The notes under the pieces are model-generated. The model made no database searches. It was not told where the DNA came from and saw only the letters and a list, made by a program, of their open reading frames with translations. A DNA stretch of 51,768 bases from Archangium sp. GTDB lineage: Bacteria > Myxococcota > Myxococcia > Myxococcales > Myxococcaceae. Location of the stretch: the NCBI GenBank assembly GCA_016792935.1, contig JAEUJS010000001.1, positions 1 to 51,768 on the forward strand, given 5' to 3'. A program made the translations under genes and the position numbers. This document shows, piece after piece, positions 17,725 through 25,827 of the stretch (position 1 is the stretch's first letter; every line of letters starts with the position of its first letter).

Positions 17725-18234
17725 TTAGTCTCCGTCGGGATCTTCCGCGGGATCTTCAGGCTCGGGCTGCGGCGAGTCGTCGGGCGGAGGCATTTCTTCG
17801 TCGGGGTTCGGACCGTCTTTGAGGAGGTTGATGGTCTTGCCGTTGACCTCGACCTCCATCACCGAGAAGTCCCACTTGCCGCCGCGGCCGGTCGCGACGA
17901 CGCGCAGCGTGCCCTTGCCCTTCGGCCCTTCGATCGGCGCGGTGAAATCAGCGTTGCCGGTGCCGTTGTTCTCTTTGATCGAACCCTGAATGCCCATGCC
18001 CGGCGTGAGCGGTGCGCCCAGTGCGTCTTGCACGTCACGGTTCGACGCCGCACGCGCGAGCGCGGTGGTGTACGCGCCGCTGCCCTGAATGACCTTGCTG
18101 ACACCGAAGTACATGAAGCCGGCGAAGCTCAGGCAGCAGATCACCGGCCCCAGACAACCGACGGGTACGACCCACTTCCAGTTGCGGTTCCACCACGAAG
18201 CCTGCCGAACGGGCGCGTTGAGTTCAGGAGTCAT
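17725..18234 (-). CDS. Coa1-like (cytochrome oxidase assembly factor 1 family) membrane protein
   Basis: 169 aa. An N-terminal Trp-rich patch (SWWNRNWKW) leads into one membrane helix (about 22-45). The outer domain contains ALARAASNRDVQDALG, a Gly-rich GSIKENNGTGNADF strand and EGPKGKGTLRVVATG, the hallmark pattern of bacterial Coa1-domain proteins. The C-terminus is an acidic, Pro-rich tail. In mitochondria Coa1 assists cytochrome c oxidase assembly; in bacteria the family is often just a membrane-anchored domain of unknown role, so function here is not proven. It lies 3 bp downstream of the acyltransferase gene and 2 bp upstream of the next gene, indicating one operon. Confidence 0.82.
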   Translation of the reverse strand: MTPELNAPVRQASWWNRNWKWVVPVGCLGPVICCLSFAGFMYFGVSKVIQGSGAYTTALARAASNRDVQDALGAPLTPGMGIQGSIKENNGTGNADFTAPIEGPKGKGTLRVVATGRGGKWDFSVMEVEVNGKTINLLKDGPNPDEEMPPPDDSPQPEPEDPAEDPDGD

Positions 18235-18237
18235 GAG

Positions 18238-19071
18238 TCACACCGGGTCGAACTTCTCGAAGGGGTTCTCCATCATCTCCTTCACCGTCTTGGCGAGGAT
18301 GCCGGCGTGGAAGCCGTCGATGAAGCGGTGATCGAAGCTGGCGTTGAGGTTCATGATCTTGCCGGGGATCACCTTGCCGTCTTCGACGACCGGCACGTCC
18401 TGCACCGCGCCTGGAGCGACGAAGATCGGCGTGTTGGTGTACGGCACGAGCGGCACGTACGCGACGTCGAGACCAAGTGAGCCGACGTTGGTGATGGTGA
18501 CTCCACCGAACGCGTCTTTGGGCATGCCGATGCCGCTCAAGTCGATGTTCAGCGTGTACATGAGGAAGCCGAGCAGCTTCAGGAACATGTTCATGAACAT
18601 GAAGGGGATCATCTTGATCGTCCCCTTCCCGCTCTCGACCGACTTGTCCTTGCGATTGCGCGCCTTGTCGATCGCGTCCTGCATCTCGTTCGCCATCTCC
18701 TTGAGCGACTTCTTCTCGGCGTCGGCGATGCGCGCGGCGGTGAGGTCGACCTTGCCGTCACCTTGATCGGTCTGCACCACGAGCACTGAGAGCGTGACCT
18801 GCTTGCGCAGGTAGATCTTGTTGAAGCGCAGAATCGCGTTGGCGTCGGGGCAGCGCTTCAGGCCTTCGGCGACGGCCTTCGCGACGAGGTGCGTGACCGT
18901 GAGGCGGATGTTGTGGGTCTGGCGAAACTTCTCGATGTACTCGAGCGCCTTCTCCATGCGGATGCGCATCGTCCCGTAGACCGTGGGGTCGTACGCGGTC
19001 TGCCAGGTGCCGATGGCCAGCTTGCGGAAGCTCGAAACTTCCTTCTTCAGCTCGAGGTCGAGATGTCCCAT
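18238..19071 (-). CDS. Stand-alone 2-oxoacid dehydrogenase-type acyltransferase domain
   Basis: The product from ATG 19071 is 277 aa; 21 upstream codons are open but Arg/Ser-rich and not conserved-looking. It matches the catalytic domain of dihydrolipoamide acyltransferases (E2): an N-terminal MRIRMEKALEYIEKFRQ segment, a TVTHLVAKAVAEGL helix, TITNVGSLG, and the active-site motif DHRFIDGFHAG with His and Asp near the C-terminus. There is no lipoyl or peripheral-subunit-binding domain, so it cannot act as a normal E2 on its own; it may acylate another carrier or use free CoA substrates. A hydrophobic MIPFMFMNMFLKLLGFL stretch in the middle is unusual for E2. First gene of a three-gene operon with the Coa1-like protein. 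Confidence 0.85.
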   Translation of the reverse strand: MGHLDLELKKEVSSFRKLAIGTWQTAYDPTVYGTMRIRMEKALEYIEKFRQTHNIRLTVTHLVAKAVAEGLKRCPDANAILRFNKIYLRKQVTLSVLVVQTDQGDGKVDLTAARIADAEKKSLKEMANEMQDAIDKARNRKDKSVESGKGTIKMIPFMFMNMFLKLLGFLMYTLNIDLSGIGMPKDAFGGVTITNVGSLGLDVAYVPLVPYTNTPIFVAPGAVQDVPVVEDGKVIPGKIMNLNASFDHRFIDGFHAGILAKTVKEMMENPFEKFDPV

Positions 19072-19142
19072 GGGCGCGGAGCGTGTCACGGACCCGCGTC
19101 TGGAGCGCGAAAAAGCGCGGGGACGTTTCGCCACCGAGCGCC

Positions 19143-19161
19143 GTCGCCCCAGGGGGCTTTG
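19143..19161. repeat. 19-bp dispersed repeat, copy 2
   Basis: Exact copy of the sequence at 15941-15959. It sits in the 91-bp gap between the acyltransferase start and the HIT gene stop, ending 1 bp before that stop codon. Confidence 0.6.
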
Positions 19162-19162
19162 G

Positions 19163-19507
19163 TCACCCCGGAGGCCACGCCATCGCCCGCCCGCCGAGCA
19201 GGTGGAGATGGACGTGGAACACGGTCTGCCCGCCGTCGCGGTTGGCGTTCATCACCACGCGGTAACCGGTGTCGCTGAAGCCCTGCTCGCGCGCGTACTT
19301 CGCGGCGGTGACCATCAAGTGGCCGAGGAGCTCGCGATCTTCCGCGGTGGCGTCGTTGAGCGTCGCGATGTGCCGCCTGGGGATGAAGAGCACGTGGTGC
19401 GGCGCCTGCGGGTTGATGTCGGCGAAGCCGATGCTGGTGGCGTCTTCGTGGATCTTCTTCGCGGGGATCGCTCCCGCAACGATGCGGCAGAACAGACAGT
19501 CGGACAT
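19163..19507 (-). CDS. hinT: HIT-family purine nucleoside phosphoramidase (HinT type)
   Basis: 114-aa histidine-triad protein, normal length for HinT. It begins CLFCRIVAGAIPAKKIHED, has the PQAPHHVLFIPRRHI segment, and ends with the triad HVHLHLLGG followed by RAMAWPPG, the C-terminus characteristic of HinT. Family members hydrolyse AMP-lysine and other nucleoside phosphoramidates in the cytoplasm as homodimers. The Cys pair C4/C7 could bind zinc, as in some members. The gene follows the MOSC gene on the same strand with a 10-bp gap. Confidence 0.95.
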   Translation of the reverse strand: MSDCLFCRIVAGAIPAKKIHEDATSIGFADINPQAPHHVLFIPRRHIATLNDATAEDRELLGHLMVTAAKYAREQGFSDTGYRVVMNANRDGGQTVFHVHLHLLGGRAMAWPPG

Positions 19508-19517
19508 GCGCGGGCGT

Positions 19518-20324
19518 CTAGCTCAAAACGTCGACATCCGCGCCGACGGTGATGCGCCCGGTGCCGCGGTGCACGAGGTTCATGCCGAACATCGCTCCCT
19601 TGCTGCCGGTCTTGAGCGTCTGGGTGTTGAGCTGGGCGAGCACGCTGAGCGGTTCGGAACCCTGCGGTTGAACACCGCTCGTCTGATCACGCGTGATGGC
19701 CACGCAGCGCGCGCACGGCTTCACGCCATCGAAGGCGAGGCCGTCGATGCGGAGCTTCGTCCAGCGGTCTTCGTCCCACGCGGCGGCGCCACGCACCACG
19801 AGGTTGGGCCGGAAGCGGTTCATCGGGATGGGTGCGCTGAGCTTCTCGTTGAGCAGGTCGAGCGACGCTTCGTTCACGATGAGCAACGGATACGCGTCGG
19901 TGAAACCCGTCTGCGCGTTCTCTGCCCAGGTCGTGTCGACGGTGCGCTTCACGTCAGAGGCGAACGCGACGAGGCGGCACGGTGTCGCGATGCGTGTGCT
20001 GAGCCAGTGCGCTGCTTCATCTCCCGCGTCGAGCGCGTCGAACGAGTCTTTCCAGATGGTGACGCGGCGGCGCTGTGCGGTGAGCGGCGGGAGTTGCAGC
20101 TTCAACGTCGAAGCGCCGTCATCGAGCGCGAGTCCGTTCTCGAGGAGCGCGGGCTGAATCGAGATGAGCGCCGGCACATCTCGCTGCGTGATGAACTTGT
20201 TCTCGAGGTCCACCACCATCCACCGGCGATCTCCGACGACGCCGAGCGCGTCGAGCGTGAACGCGGAGACCTGCACCGCGCGCATCGACTTCACCGGGTA
20301 GAGGAAGGCCGAGAGGAGCTTCAC
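19518..20324 (-). CDS. MOSC-domain protein (YcbX/mARC-like)
   Basis: 268-aa protein: an N-terminal MOSC beta-barrel (about 1-95: YPVKSMRA, DRRWMVVD, ITQRDVPAL) followed by the MOSC domain (about 130-268). NRFRPNLVV and PCARC are the conserved Arg and Cys motifs; the Cys in PCARCV is the likely molybdenum ligand. Related YcbX/mARC enzymes reduce N-hydroxylated compounds with molybdenum cofactor and an iron-sulphur or flavin partner. No ferredoxin domain is fused here, so a separate electron donor is needed. The GTG start overlaps the upstream Rossmann gene stop by 4 bp (GTGA), implying coupling. Confidence 0.92.
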   Translation of the reverse strand: MKLLSAFLYPVKSMRAVQVSAFTLDALGVVGDRRWMVVDLENKFITQRDVPALISIQPALLENGLALDDGASTLKLQLPPLTAQRRRVTIWKDSFDALDAGDEAAHWLSTRIATPCRLVAFASDVKRTVDTTWAENAQTGFTDAYPLLIVNEASLDLLNEKLSAPIPMNRFRPNLVVRGAAAWDEDRWTKLRIDGLAFDGVKPCARCVAITRDQTSGVQPQGSEPLSVLAQLNTQTLKTGSKGAMFGMNLVHRGTGRITVGADVDVLS

Positions 20325-21205
20325 GCCGGTGGCGCTCCGGTTTGTGTCGAGAGCCAGTCACCGAAGCGGCGCATCACGCGCTCGTGCATCGCGGCTTGCG
20401 TGAAGCGGTAGATGAAGAACGGGAGCGACGGCGCAAAGTCGATCATCGCGGCGAGCGCAGTGGTGCCGTCGAGGAGCACACGGAACTCGAGGCGTGCGTC
20501 GTCGGAGGGTTGCTTCGCTGCGCGCAAGGCTCCATCGGCGATCTCGAACCACGCGAGGTCTTCGCTCGAGCGCCCGTGCACGAGGCGGAGCACCAGCGTG
20601 CGGACGCCGGCCGTGTAGATGGTGAAGACGCCGTTGAGCTCGGTGGTGCGCACCATCGGGACATCAGACGGAAGCCAGCGGAAGTACGCGCGGGCGAGAT
20701 CGATCGCCTTCCAACCGCTCGGGCGTTTGTAGCGCTGCACTGAGCACGTGCCGAAACGTGGAGGCTTGTTCGCGTCGCGTTCGCTCGGAGCGTGCGGTGT
20801 GCCGTCTTTGTTCCCCGGCGTGTCGATCGCTTCCTCGAGCGCCTCGACGCCGCCTCCGCGAATCACGGAGAGCGTGGCGCCGGACCTTTCGAGCAACGCG
20901 ATGCGCGCGTCGTCGGCGCCGGATGCGAAGTGGATGAGGTGTGTCGCTCCGACGAGCTTCGTGGCGCGTGCGAGCGTGTCGGCGATGAGGAGATCGAGAT
21001 CGGCCGTGCTCGCTCTCGGTAGACGGGCGACTGGCGATGCTGCGCGGGAAAGATGAACCACGGTCTGCGCTCCCGCGAGCGCGATCTCGGTCGAGGGGAG
21101 CGACGTCAGCTCAGCCTTCGCGAGGCGAACTTCGTGTTTGCCTTCGAGCCGTTTCGCGAGCGCGGTACCGAGAGAACCTGCACCAGCGATGACCACGCGC
21201 GCCAT
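20321..21205 (-). CDS. NAD(P)-binding Rossmann protein with C-terminal DUF2867/SRPBCC-like region
   Basis: 294 aa. N-terminal Rossmann fold: VVIAGAGSLGTALAKRL carries the GxGxxG nucleotide-binding loop, then TVVHLSRA and THLIHFASGADD, as in NmrA/atypical short-chain dehydrogenases. The canonical YxxxK catalytic pair is not evident in place; YKRPSGWKAIDLAR is the nearest candidate. The C-terminal ~110 residues (RFTQAAMHERVMRRFGDWL) look like a lipid- or ligand-binding SRPBCC/DUF2867 segment. It is operon-coupled to the MOSC gene. A redox or regulatory role is plausible; the substrate is unknown. Confidence 0.78.
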   Translation of the reverse strand: MARVVIAGAGSLGTALAKRLEGKHEVRLAKAELTSLPSTEIALAGAQTVVHLSRAASPVARLPRASTADLDLLIADTLARATKLVGATHLIHFASGADDARIALLERSGATLSVIRGGGVEALEEAIDTPGNKDGTPHAPSERDANKPPRFGTCSVQRYKRPSGWKAIDLARAYFRWLPSDVPMVRTTELNGVFTIYTAGVRTLVLRLVHGRSSEDLAWFEIADGALRAAKQPSDDARLEFRVLLDGTTALAAMIDFAPSLPFFIYRFTQAAMHERVMRRFGDWLSTQTGAPPA

Positions 21206-21246
21206 GAAGCGTCACATCGCACGCCGCACGCGCGAGCGCGAGGACT

Positions 21247-21266
21247 CCCTCTCCCGCCCCTGCGGG
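21247..21266. repeat. Truncated palindromic repeat, inverted orientation
   Basis: CCCTCTCCCGCCCCTGCGGG matches the hairpin core of the repeats at 40985 and 46429, but its right arm is cut short. It lies in the 179-bp divergent gap between the Rossmann gene and the transporter gene; nothing else in that gap is recognisable. Confidence 0.6.
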
Positions 21267-21384
21267 CGCAACGACTCATCGGTCGGTTTGAGCAGGACGT
21301 GCAGGAGGAAGTCGTCGGGAGTCACGGCGAACGTCAGTTTACGAGATCACCGGGGTCCACAGAGCGCTCGGAAGTGGATGTGCT

Positions 21385-22077
21385 ATGGCCCCCAACGTGA
21401 CTGCGGCTCCCCTGATCATCGGCCTCGCCCTCGGCATGCGCCACGCGCTGGAGCCTGATCACCTCGCCGCCCTCAGCACGCTCGCCACCGAGGAGAGCGG
21501 GAACGCGCGCACCAGCTTCGGCCTCGGAGCGCTCTGGGGGCTCGGCCACACGCTCGCGCTCCTGCTCGTCGGTGGAACGCTGGCGGTCCTCGGCGCGACG
21601 ATGCCAGCCAACATCGAACACGGGCTCGAGTTCGTCGTCTCGCTGATGATCATCGGCCTCGGCATTCGCGCGGTGATGAAGGCGGTGCGCGAGGGACGCA
21701 ATGGCCAAATCCACCCGCACTCGCACGGACGAGAGGCGCACACGCACGCCGCTCCCGTGGAACACATTCACGTCTCGCGCTCGACGCTCGCGACGCGCCC
21801 GCTGTTGATCGGCGTGATGCACGGCCTCGCCGGCAGCGGAGCGCTCACCGCGCTCGTCCTCGCCGAGCTCCCGACGATGGGCGCGCGCCTCGGATACATC
21901 GTGCTCTTCGGCGCAGGCAGCGTGCTCGGCATGGCGCTCCTCACCGGAATCGCCGGAGTGCAGGTCGGCAAGTTGGTCCGCACTCCGCAGCTCGCTTCGG
22001 CGTTGTTGTTCGTCACCGGCATCGGCTCGACCTGCGTCGGCCTGTGGTGGGGTGCGAGCGCACTGTCGAGCCTCTGA
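21385..22077 (+). CDS. Nickel/cobalt transporter-like membrane protein (NicO/HupE-UreJ related)
   Basis: 230-aa inner-membrane protein with about six membrane helices. Helix 1 carries RHALEPDHLAAL, the His-x4-Asp-His motif that binds nickel or cobalt in NiCoT/NicO carriers. A cytoplasmic or periplasmic loop (about 110-135) is His-rich (HPHSHGREAHTHAAPVEHIH), typical of metal-handling loops. The second half begins LIGVMHGLAGSGALTALVL, a motif shared with HupE/UreJ/RcnA-type proteins. It could be an exporter or importer; direction cannot be judged. No metal regulator is adjacent. Confidence 0.85.
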   Translation: MAPNVTAAPLIIGLALGMRHALEPDHLAALSTLATEESGNARTSFGLGALWGLGHTLALLLVGGTLAVLGATMPANIEHGLEFVVSLMIIGLGIRAVMKAVREGRNGQIHPHSHGREAHTHAAPVEHIHVSRSTLATRPLLIGVMHGLAGSGALTALVLAELPTMGARLGYIVLFGAGSVLGMALLTGIAGVQVGKLVRTPQLASALLFVTGIGSTCVGLWWGASALSSL

Positions 22078-22091
22078 GCCCAACACCACCT

Positions 22092-22676
22092 TCAGGAAAA
22101 GATGCTGCGTCGCACCTCGTAGAGCCGCGGTCCGCTCAACGCTTCCAACTTCTTCTTCGCTTCGATCAAGCCAGACGACGGCGTCGCAGCTCGCTGCAGA
22201 TCGACCTCCAGCGTCGCCAACCGCGCGGCGCGATCGGCATCGCGGTGTTCACGGTGCGCCCCGAGCGCCTTCTCGGCATCGGGCTCCAGGGTCGCCGCGC
22301 CCCGCAACCTCCGCGTCAGAGCGCAGCCCAGAATGCACGCTGCGAGCTCGGCCTCGCGAACGTGACTCGTCAGCCACGTCTCCTCAGCCTCCTGCCGCTT
22401 GATGTCTTCTTCATCGGGCACGTCGTTCGTGAACTTCGGACGGGGCCCGTCGAACACCGGCATCGCCCCACCGGCATCGAACTTCTCGGCGAGAGACCAC
22501 GCGTGCGCGAGCTCCATCTCGGGATCATCGAGCGGACTCTGCGCATGCAGCCTCGTCGCGACGTGTCTGATCAGCGCGAGGTGAGGCACCAACACGCGCA
22601 ACCGCGCCTGAAGCTGCGGCAGCGTGTAGTCGAGCCGCGCCTGCGCTTGTTCTTCGAGTGAAGCAGGACAGGGCAT
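22092..22676 (-). CDS. Hypothetical soluble protein
   Basis: 194 aa, mostly helical by composition, with charged segments (VREAELAACILGCALTRRL, ARLATLEVDL) and no signal peptide or membrane helix. I recognise no family. The frame is favoured over the overlapping plus-strand frame because its composition is protein-like rather than Arg/His-rich. It converges on the transporter gene (14 bp between stops) and diverges from the LigD-like gene (56 bp between starts). Confidence 0.6.
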   Translation of the reverse strand: MPCPASLEEQAQARLDYTLPQLQARLRVLVPHLALIRHVATRLHAQSPLDDPEMELAHAWSLAEKFDAGGAMPVFDGPRPKFTNDVPDEEDIKRQEAEETWLTSHVREAELAACILGCALTRRLRGAATLEPDAEKALGAHREHRDADRAARLATLEVDLQRAATPSSGLIEAKKKLEALSGPRLYEVRRSIFS

Positions 22677-22732
22677 GGCGAAGTCGAAAACTCAGAGAGC
22701 AACCAACCGCAGAGTACCGTTCCCCTCACAGC

Positions 22733-24256
22733 ATGGCGGCGAAGAAGAAGGCCAGGGAGATCAAGAAACCGCGCTACCCGCCGCGTGGATCCCGCAGCCT
22801 TGCCTACCGAAGCCGCTTGATGCCGGTGGAAGCCGCCGAGCCCGACGACGAGCTGGCGATGAAGGAACACCGAGCCGACTGGCGCTTCGAAGTCTTCTGG
22901 GACGGCGGCTACCGACTCCAGGCCTCGCGCCTCAAGGACGAGGTCTCGCTCTTCGCCGACGACATGCGCGAGTGGACCGGCCCTGCCGCCGCCATCGCGC
23001 TCGCGCTCAAGGAGCTCACCGCCGAACAGTTCGTCATCGACGGCTGGCTCTGCGTGCTCGACGCCAACGGCCGCCCCGACTTCGAACAACTCAAGACGCG
23101 CATCACCACCGGCAAAGGCGGAGCGCTGGTCTTCATGCTCTCCGACCTCTGGGTGCTCGGAGACGAGTCGCTCGCCGCGCTTCCCCTCTCGGAACGTCGC
23201 GCGAAGTTGAAGCCGCTGATTCCCGAGGGGCATCGCACGCTGCTCGCTCCTCAAGAGCTCGACGGCTCGCTCGACGACGTGAAGCGTTCTCTCTCGTCAC
23301 TGGGCCTCGGAGGTCTGCTGGCCCGCACCACCAATCGCGCGCTGGTCGTCTCGGCCGATGACGAGCCGTTGCCGCTGGTGAGATCGCTGTCGGCGGCTCC
23401 GAAGTTCACCAACCAGGACAAGGTGCTCTACCCGCGCGACGGGTACACCAAGACCGATCTCGTCGGCTGGTACCGCGACGTCGCGCCGGTGATTCTGCAG
23501 CACATGATGCGCCGGCCGATCGTCGCGCAGCGCTGGCCCGACGGCATCGATGAGTTCACGTGGTTCCAGCATCGCGCTCCGCCCCGCGCGCCCGACTATT
23601 TGCGGTCAGCGCAGATCGCAGGGGATCGCCGCATCCTCATCGAGAACGAAGACGCGCTCTTGTGGATGGTGAATCAAGCCGCGCTCACCTTTCACAGCTG
23701 GGCCTCGCGCATGGGCACGCTCGGAAACCCCGACTGGGCGATCATCGATCTCGACCCCGGGACGACCACCACCTGGGCGCAGACCATCGAAGTGGCGCAG
23801 GCCGTGCGCGCGTTGCTCGAGCTGCTCGAAGTGCCGAGCGTGGTGAAGACGAGCGGCCAGAAGGGCCTGCACATTCTCGTTCCGCTCGGGCCCGGCCACA
23901 CACCGGAGCAGAGCTTCGAGTTCGCGCAGCGCGTGTGCGCGATGGTCGCGCAGCTCAAGCCCGAGTTGATCTCGCTGAGCCTCTAGACGGCTCCGCGCAA
24001 GGGGCGGCTCTATCTCGACTGCGTGCAGAACTACGAAGGCAAGACACTGGTGATGGCGTACTCGGTGCGCGCCGCCGACGGAGCGCCCGTCTCGATGCCC
24101 CTGAGGTGGGACGAGGTGACCGAGAAGCTCGACCCGCGCGCCTACACCATCAAGACCGCGCGGAAGCGCCTCGATGAAGTGGGAGATCTCTTCGCTCCGT
24201 CGTTGTCGGGCGTGCTGAAGCTCGACCCCGTGATTCAGAAGCTGAGGGGCCAGTGA
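22733..24256 (+). pseudogene. ligD: LigD-like pseudo-ligase/polymerase gene interrupted by an in-frame TAG
   Basis: Read through from ATG 22733 to 24256, one frame encodes a degenerate ATP-ligase-like region (about 25-205) and a LigD-type primase/polymerase domain (about 220-506), split by TAG at 23984-23986 (codon 418). The ligase part keeps DG-R spacing in EVFWDGGYR, VIDGW and PLSERRAKL, but the adenylated Lys is replaced by F55 and the DGE Glu by W105. The polymerase has DLDPG (D339, D341) and SGQKGLHILVPL; the third metal Asp, in KGRLYLDCVQN, is D429, eleven codons after the TAG. A protein ending at 417 should be catalytically dead. LigD normally acts with Ku in end joining; no Ku gene is in the window. 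Nonsense mutation, suppression/readthrough or sequence error are all possible. Confidence 0.85.
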
Positions 24257-24735
24257 AGCAGCCGGCGGTGCGGTGGATTCTCCTCGCGCTCGCGGTGTGG
24301 CTCGGCGCGTGGGCGTTCACGAAGTGGACTTCGGCGCGCGCTCCAGAACGTGCGGACTGGCAGCGACCGGTGAGCGAATTGAGTGAGACGCAGCGCGCGC
24401 AGTTCGAGGCCCTGCATGCAGCGATGCCCGCGGCCGAACGCGCGCGGTCTTCAGGCGCATGGCCGGAGACGTTGGTGCCTGGCTTCGCGCGAAAACAGCA
24501 GGGGCTCTACGTGAACTACCTTGGAGAGGCTGAAGGGCTTCGCTGGTTGGTGCTCTACGTCGAGCCGGACCCCCGCGTCGGCTCGGAGAGTGCCGCGGTC
24601 GACGACGAACACCACCTGCTCGCAGATGGACGCATGCTGCACGTGTCGGTGTGGACGCAGCCGCTGAGCGAGGCGACGCCGCAGAACGTCACCGCCTGGC
24701 CCGCGGCCGAAGGGTGGCTGCAGCGCGTGCGGTGA
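24253..24735 (+). CDS. Membrane-anchored hypothetical protein
   Basis: 160 aa from GTG 24253, which overlaps the LigD-like stop by 4 bp (GTGA). The N-terminal helix (about 7-24, WILLALAVWLGAWAF) anchors a soluble, probably periplasmic domain with ARKQQGLYVNYLGE and LRWLVLYVEPDP strands. The motif EHHLLADGRMLHVSVW recalls small hypothetical proteins of delta-proteobacteria, but I recognise no named family. Its start position supports reading of the LigD-like frame to 24256 as ancestrally coding. Confidence 0.75.
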   Translation: MKQPAVRWILLALAVWLGAWAFTKWTSARAPERADWQRPVSELSETQRAQFEALHAAMPAAERARSSGAWPETLVPGFARKQQGLYVNYLGEAEGLRWLVLYVEPDPRVGSESAAVDDEHHLLADGRMLHVSVWTQPLSEATPQNVTAWPAAEGWLQRVR

Positions 24736-24760
24736 CGAGTCGCCGGGCTAAGGTCGCCGC

Positions 24761-25243
24761 ATGTCGCTCTGCTTGAGCTGTGGTCTGTGCTGCGACGGAA
24801 CGATGTTCACGCTGGTGCGGCTCGATGAAGGCGAAGCAGATCGCCTCGAAGGCCGCGTGAAGCTCACCGAAGATCGCGTGCACCTGCAGCAGCCCTGCGT
24901 CGCGCTGAAGAGCGACCGCTGCTGCGCGGTCTACGAAGACCGGCCGAAGATCTGCCGCGCGTATCGCTGCCTCGCGCTCTCGGGGCTCGAGTCGGGCCGC
25001 ATGACGGCCACCGAGGCGCAGGAGCTCATCGACGAGGTGCTCGAGCGTCGGCGCGCGCTCGCTCGAGTGCTGCAGCTCGACGACGTGCACGCCGCGGTCG
25101 CGCTCGCCCGAAAGCAGGAAGGCGCAGGCAGTGCGCGCGAAGACGTCGCTGAAGCGCTCTCACGCCTGCGGCGCGCGTTGTTGATTCTGCAGCTGACTCC
25201 GGACGATCCGATCATCGGCAAGCGGGCTGAGCCCTCACCCTGA
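24761..25243 (+). CDS. YkgJ-type cysteine-cluster protein
   Basis: 160 aa. The N-terminus has CLSCGLCCDGT (CxxCxxCC), followed by PCVAL, CCAVYEDRPKICRAYRC, the complete cysteine pattern of the YkgJ/UPF0153 family, which probably binds zinc or an iron-sulphur cluster. The C-terminal half is helical and Arg-rich. Function of the family is unknown. It begins 25 bp after the membrane protein gene on the same strand and probably shares its transcript. Confidence 0.9.
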   Translation: MSLCLSCGLCCDGTMFTLVRLDEGEADRLEGRVKLTEDRVHLQQPCVALKSDRCCAVYEDRPKICRAYRCLALSGLESGRMTATEAQELIDEVLERRRALARVLQLDDVHAAVALARKQEGAGSAREDVAEALSRLRRALLILQLTPDDPIIGKRAEPSP

Positions 25244-25287
25244 CGTTTCGCGCGACCTGTGTGCGTCGCTCCTGTAGACCCCCCCGC

Positions 25288-25824
25288 GTGATCTCGCTCA
25301 GCACCGTGCAGCGACTGCTCGTCATCTCCGCGTTCGCGTGGGCGATCGTGCCGCGCTGGTGTGGCTTCGCGTTCGCCGCCGCGTGGATCGTGCTCGCCAT
25401 CGGCTCGGCGCAACGCACCTCGCGCGCGAAGAAGCTCATCGCCGCCAACCCCGACGCCCTCGGCAAGTTCCCCGACGAGACCAGGGCGCACCTGCAGAAA
25501 TACGCGCTCGGCTACGTGTGGCCTGAGGTCGCCGACAAGTGGGGCACCACCTGGCAGCTCGCCGGTCTGTTGTGCGTCATCCTCGCGCTGGTCTTCGCCG
25601 GGTGGGCGCTCTTCACCTTCTCGCTGTGGCCGCTCTTGTTGATCATTCCGCTCGTGGCCGGCGTCATCACCGGCGGGAGCATGGCGCGCCGTCTCAAGAT
25701 CGCCGAGCGCGTGAAGGAAGACCTGAAGGAGCTCAAGGCGACGCACGACGCGATCGTCCTCGTCGTGAAGCTCAAGACCGGCGCGGGGCAGTGGCCGCCG
25801 GAGCCTCCACCCGAAGGTGGGTGA
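25288..25824 (+). CDS. Hypothetical inner-membrane protein with several helices
   Basis: 178 aa from GTG 25288 (an in-frame GTG at 25261 is possible; neither has a strong ribosome-binding site). Two membrane helices near the N-terminus (LLVISAFAWAIVPRWCGFAFAAAWIVLAIG) and two in the middle (LAGLLCVILALVFAGWALFTF, LWPLLLIIPLVAGVI) surround a soluble loop. The C-terminus is charged and Pro-rich. No family recognised. Three bases separate its stop from the MBL gene start, so the two are likely cotranscribed. Confidence 0.72.
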   Translation: MISLSTVQRLLVISAFAWAIVPRWCGFAFAAAWIVLAIGSAQRTSRAKKLIAANPDALGKFPDETRAHLQKYALGYVWPEVADKWGTTWQLAGLLCVILALVFAGWALFTFSLWPLLLIIPLVAGVITGGSMARRLKIAERVKEDLKELKATHDAIVLVVKLKTGAGQWPPEPPPEGG

Positions 25825-25827
25825 TCG

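Noticed and set aside
22044..22661. 205-codon plus-strand frame over the hypothetical gene
   Set aside because: Composition is Arg/Pro-rich with no motif; the opposite frame is more protein-like.
24023..24256. Separate short gene after the LigD-like stop
   Set aside because: Same frame as the upstream gene and continues its polymerase domain; no independent start or RBS fits, so it is treated as the interrupted 3' part.
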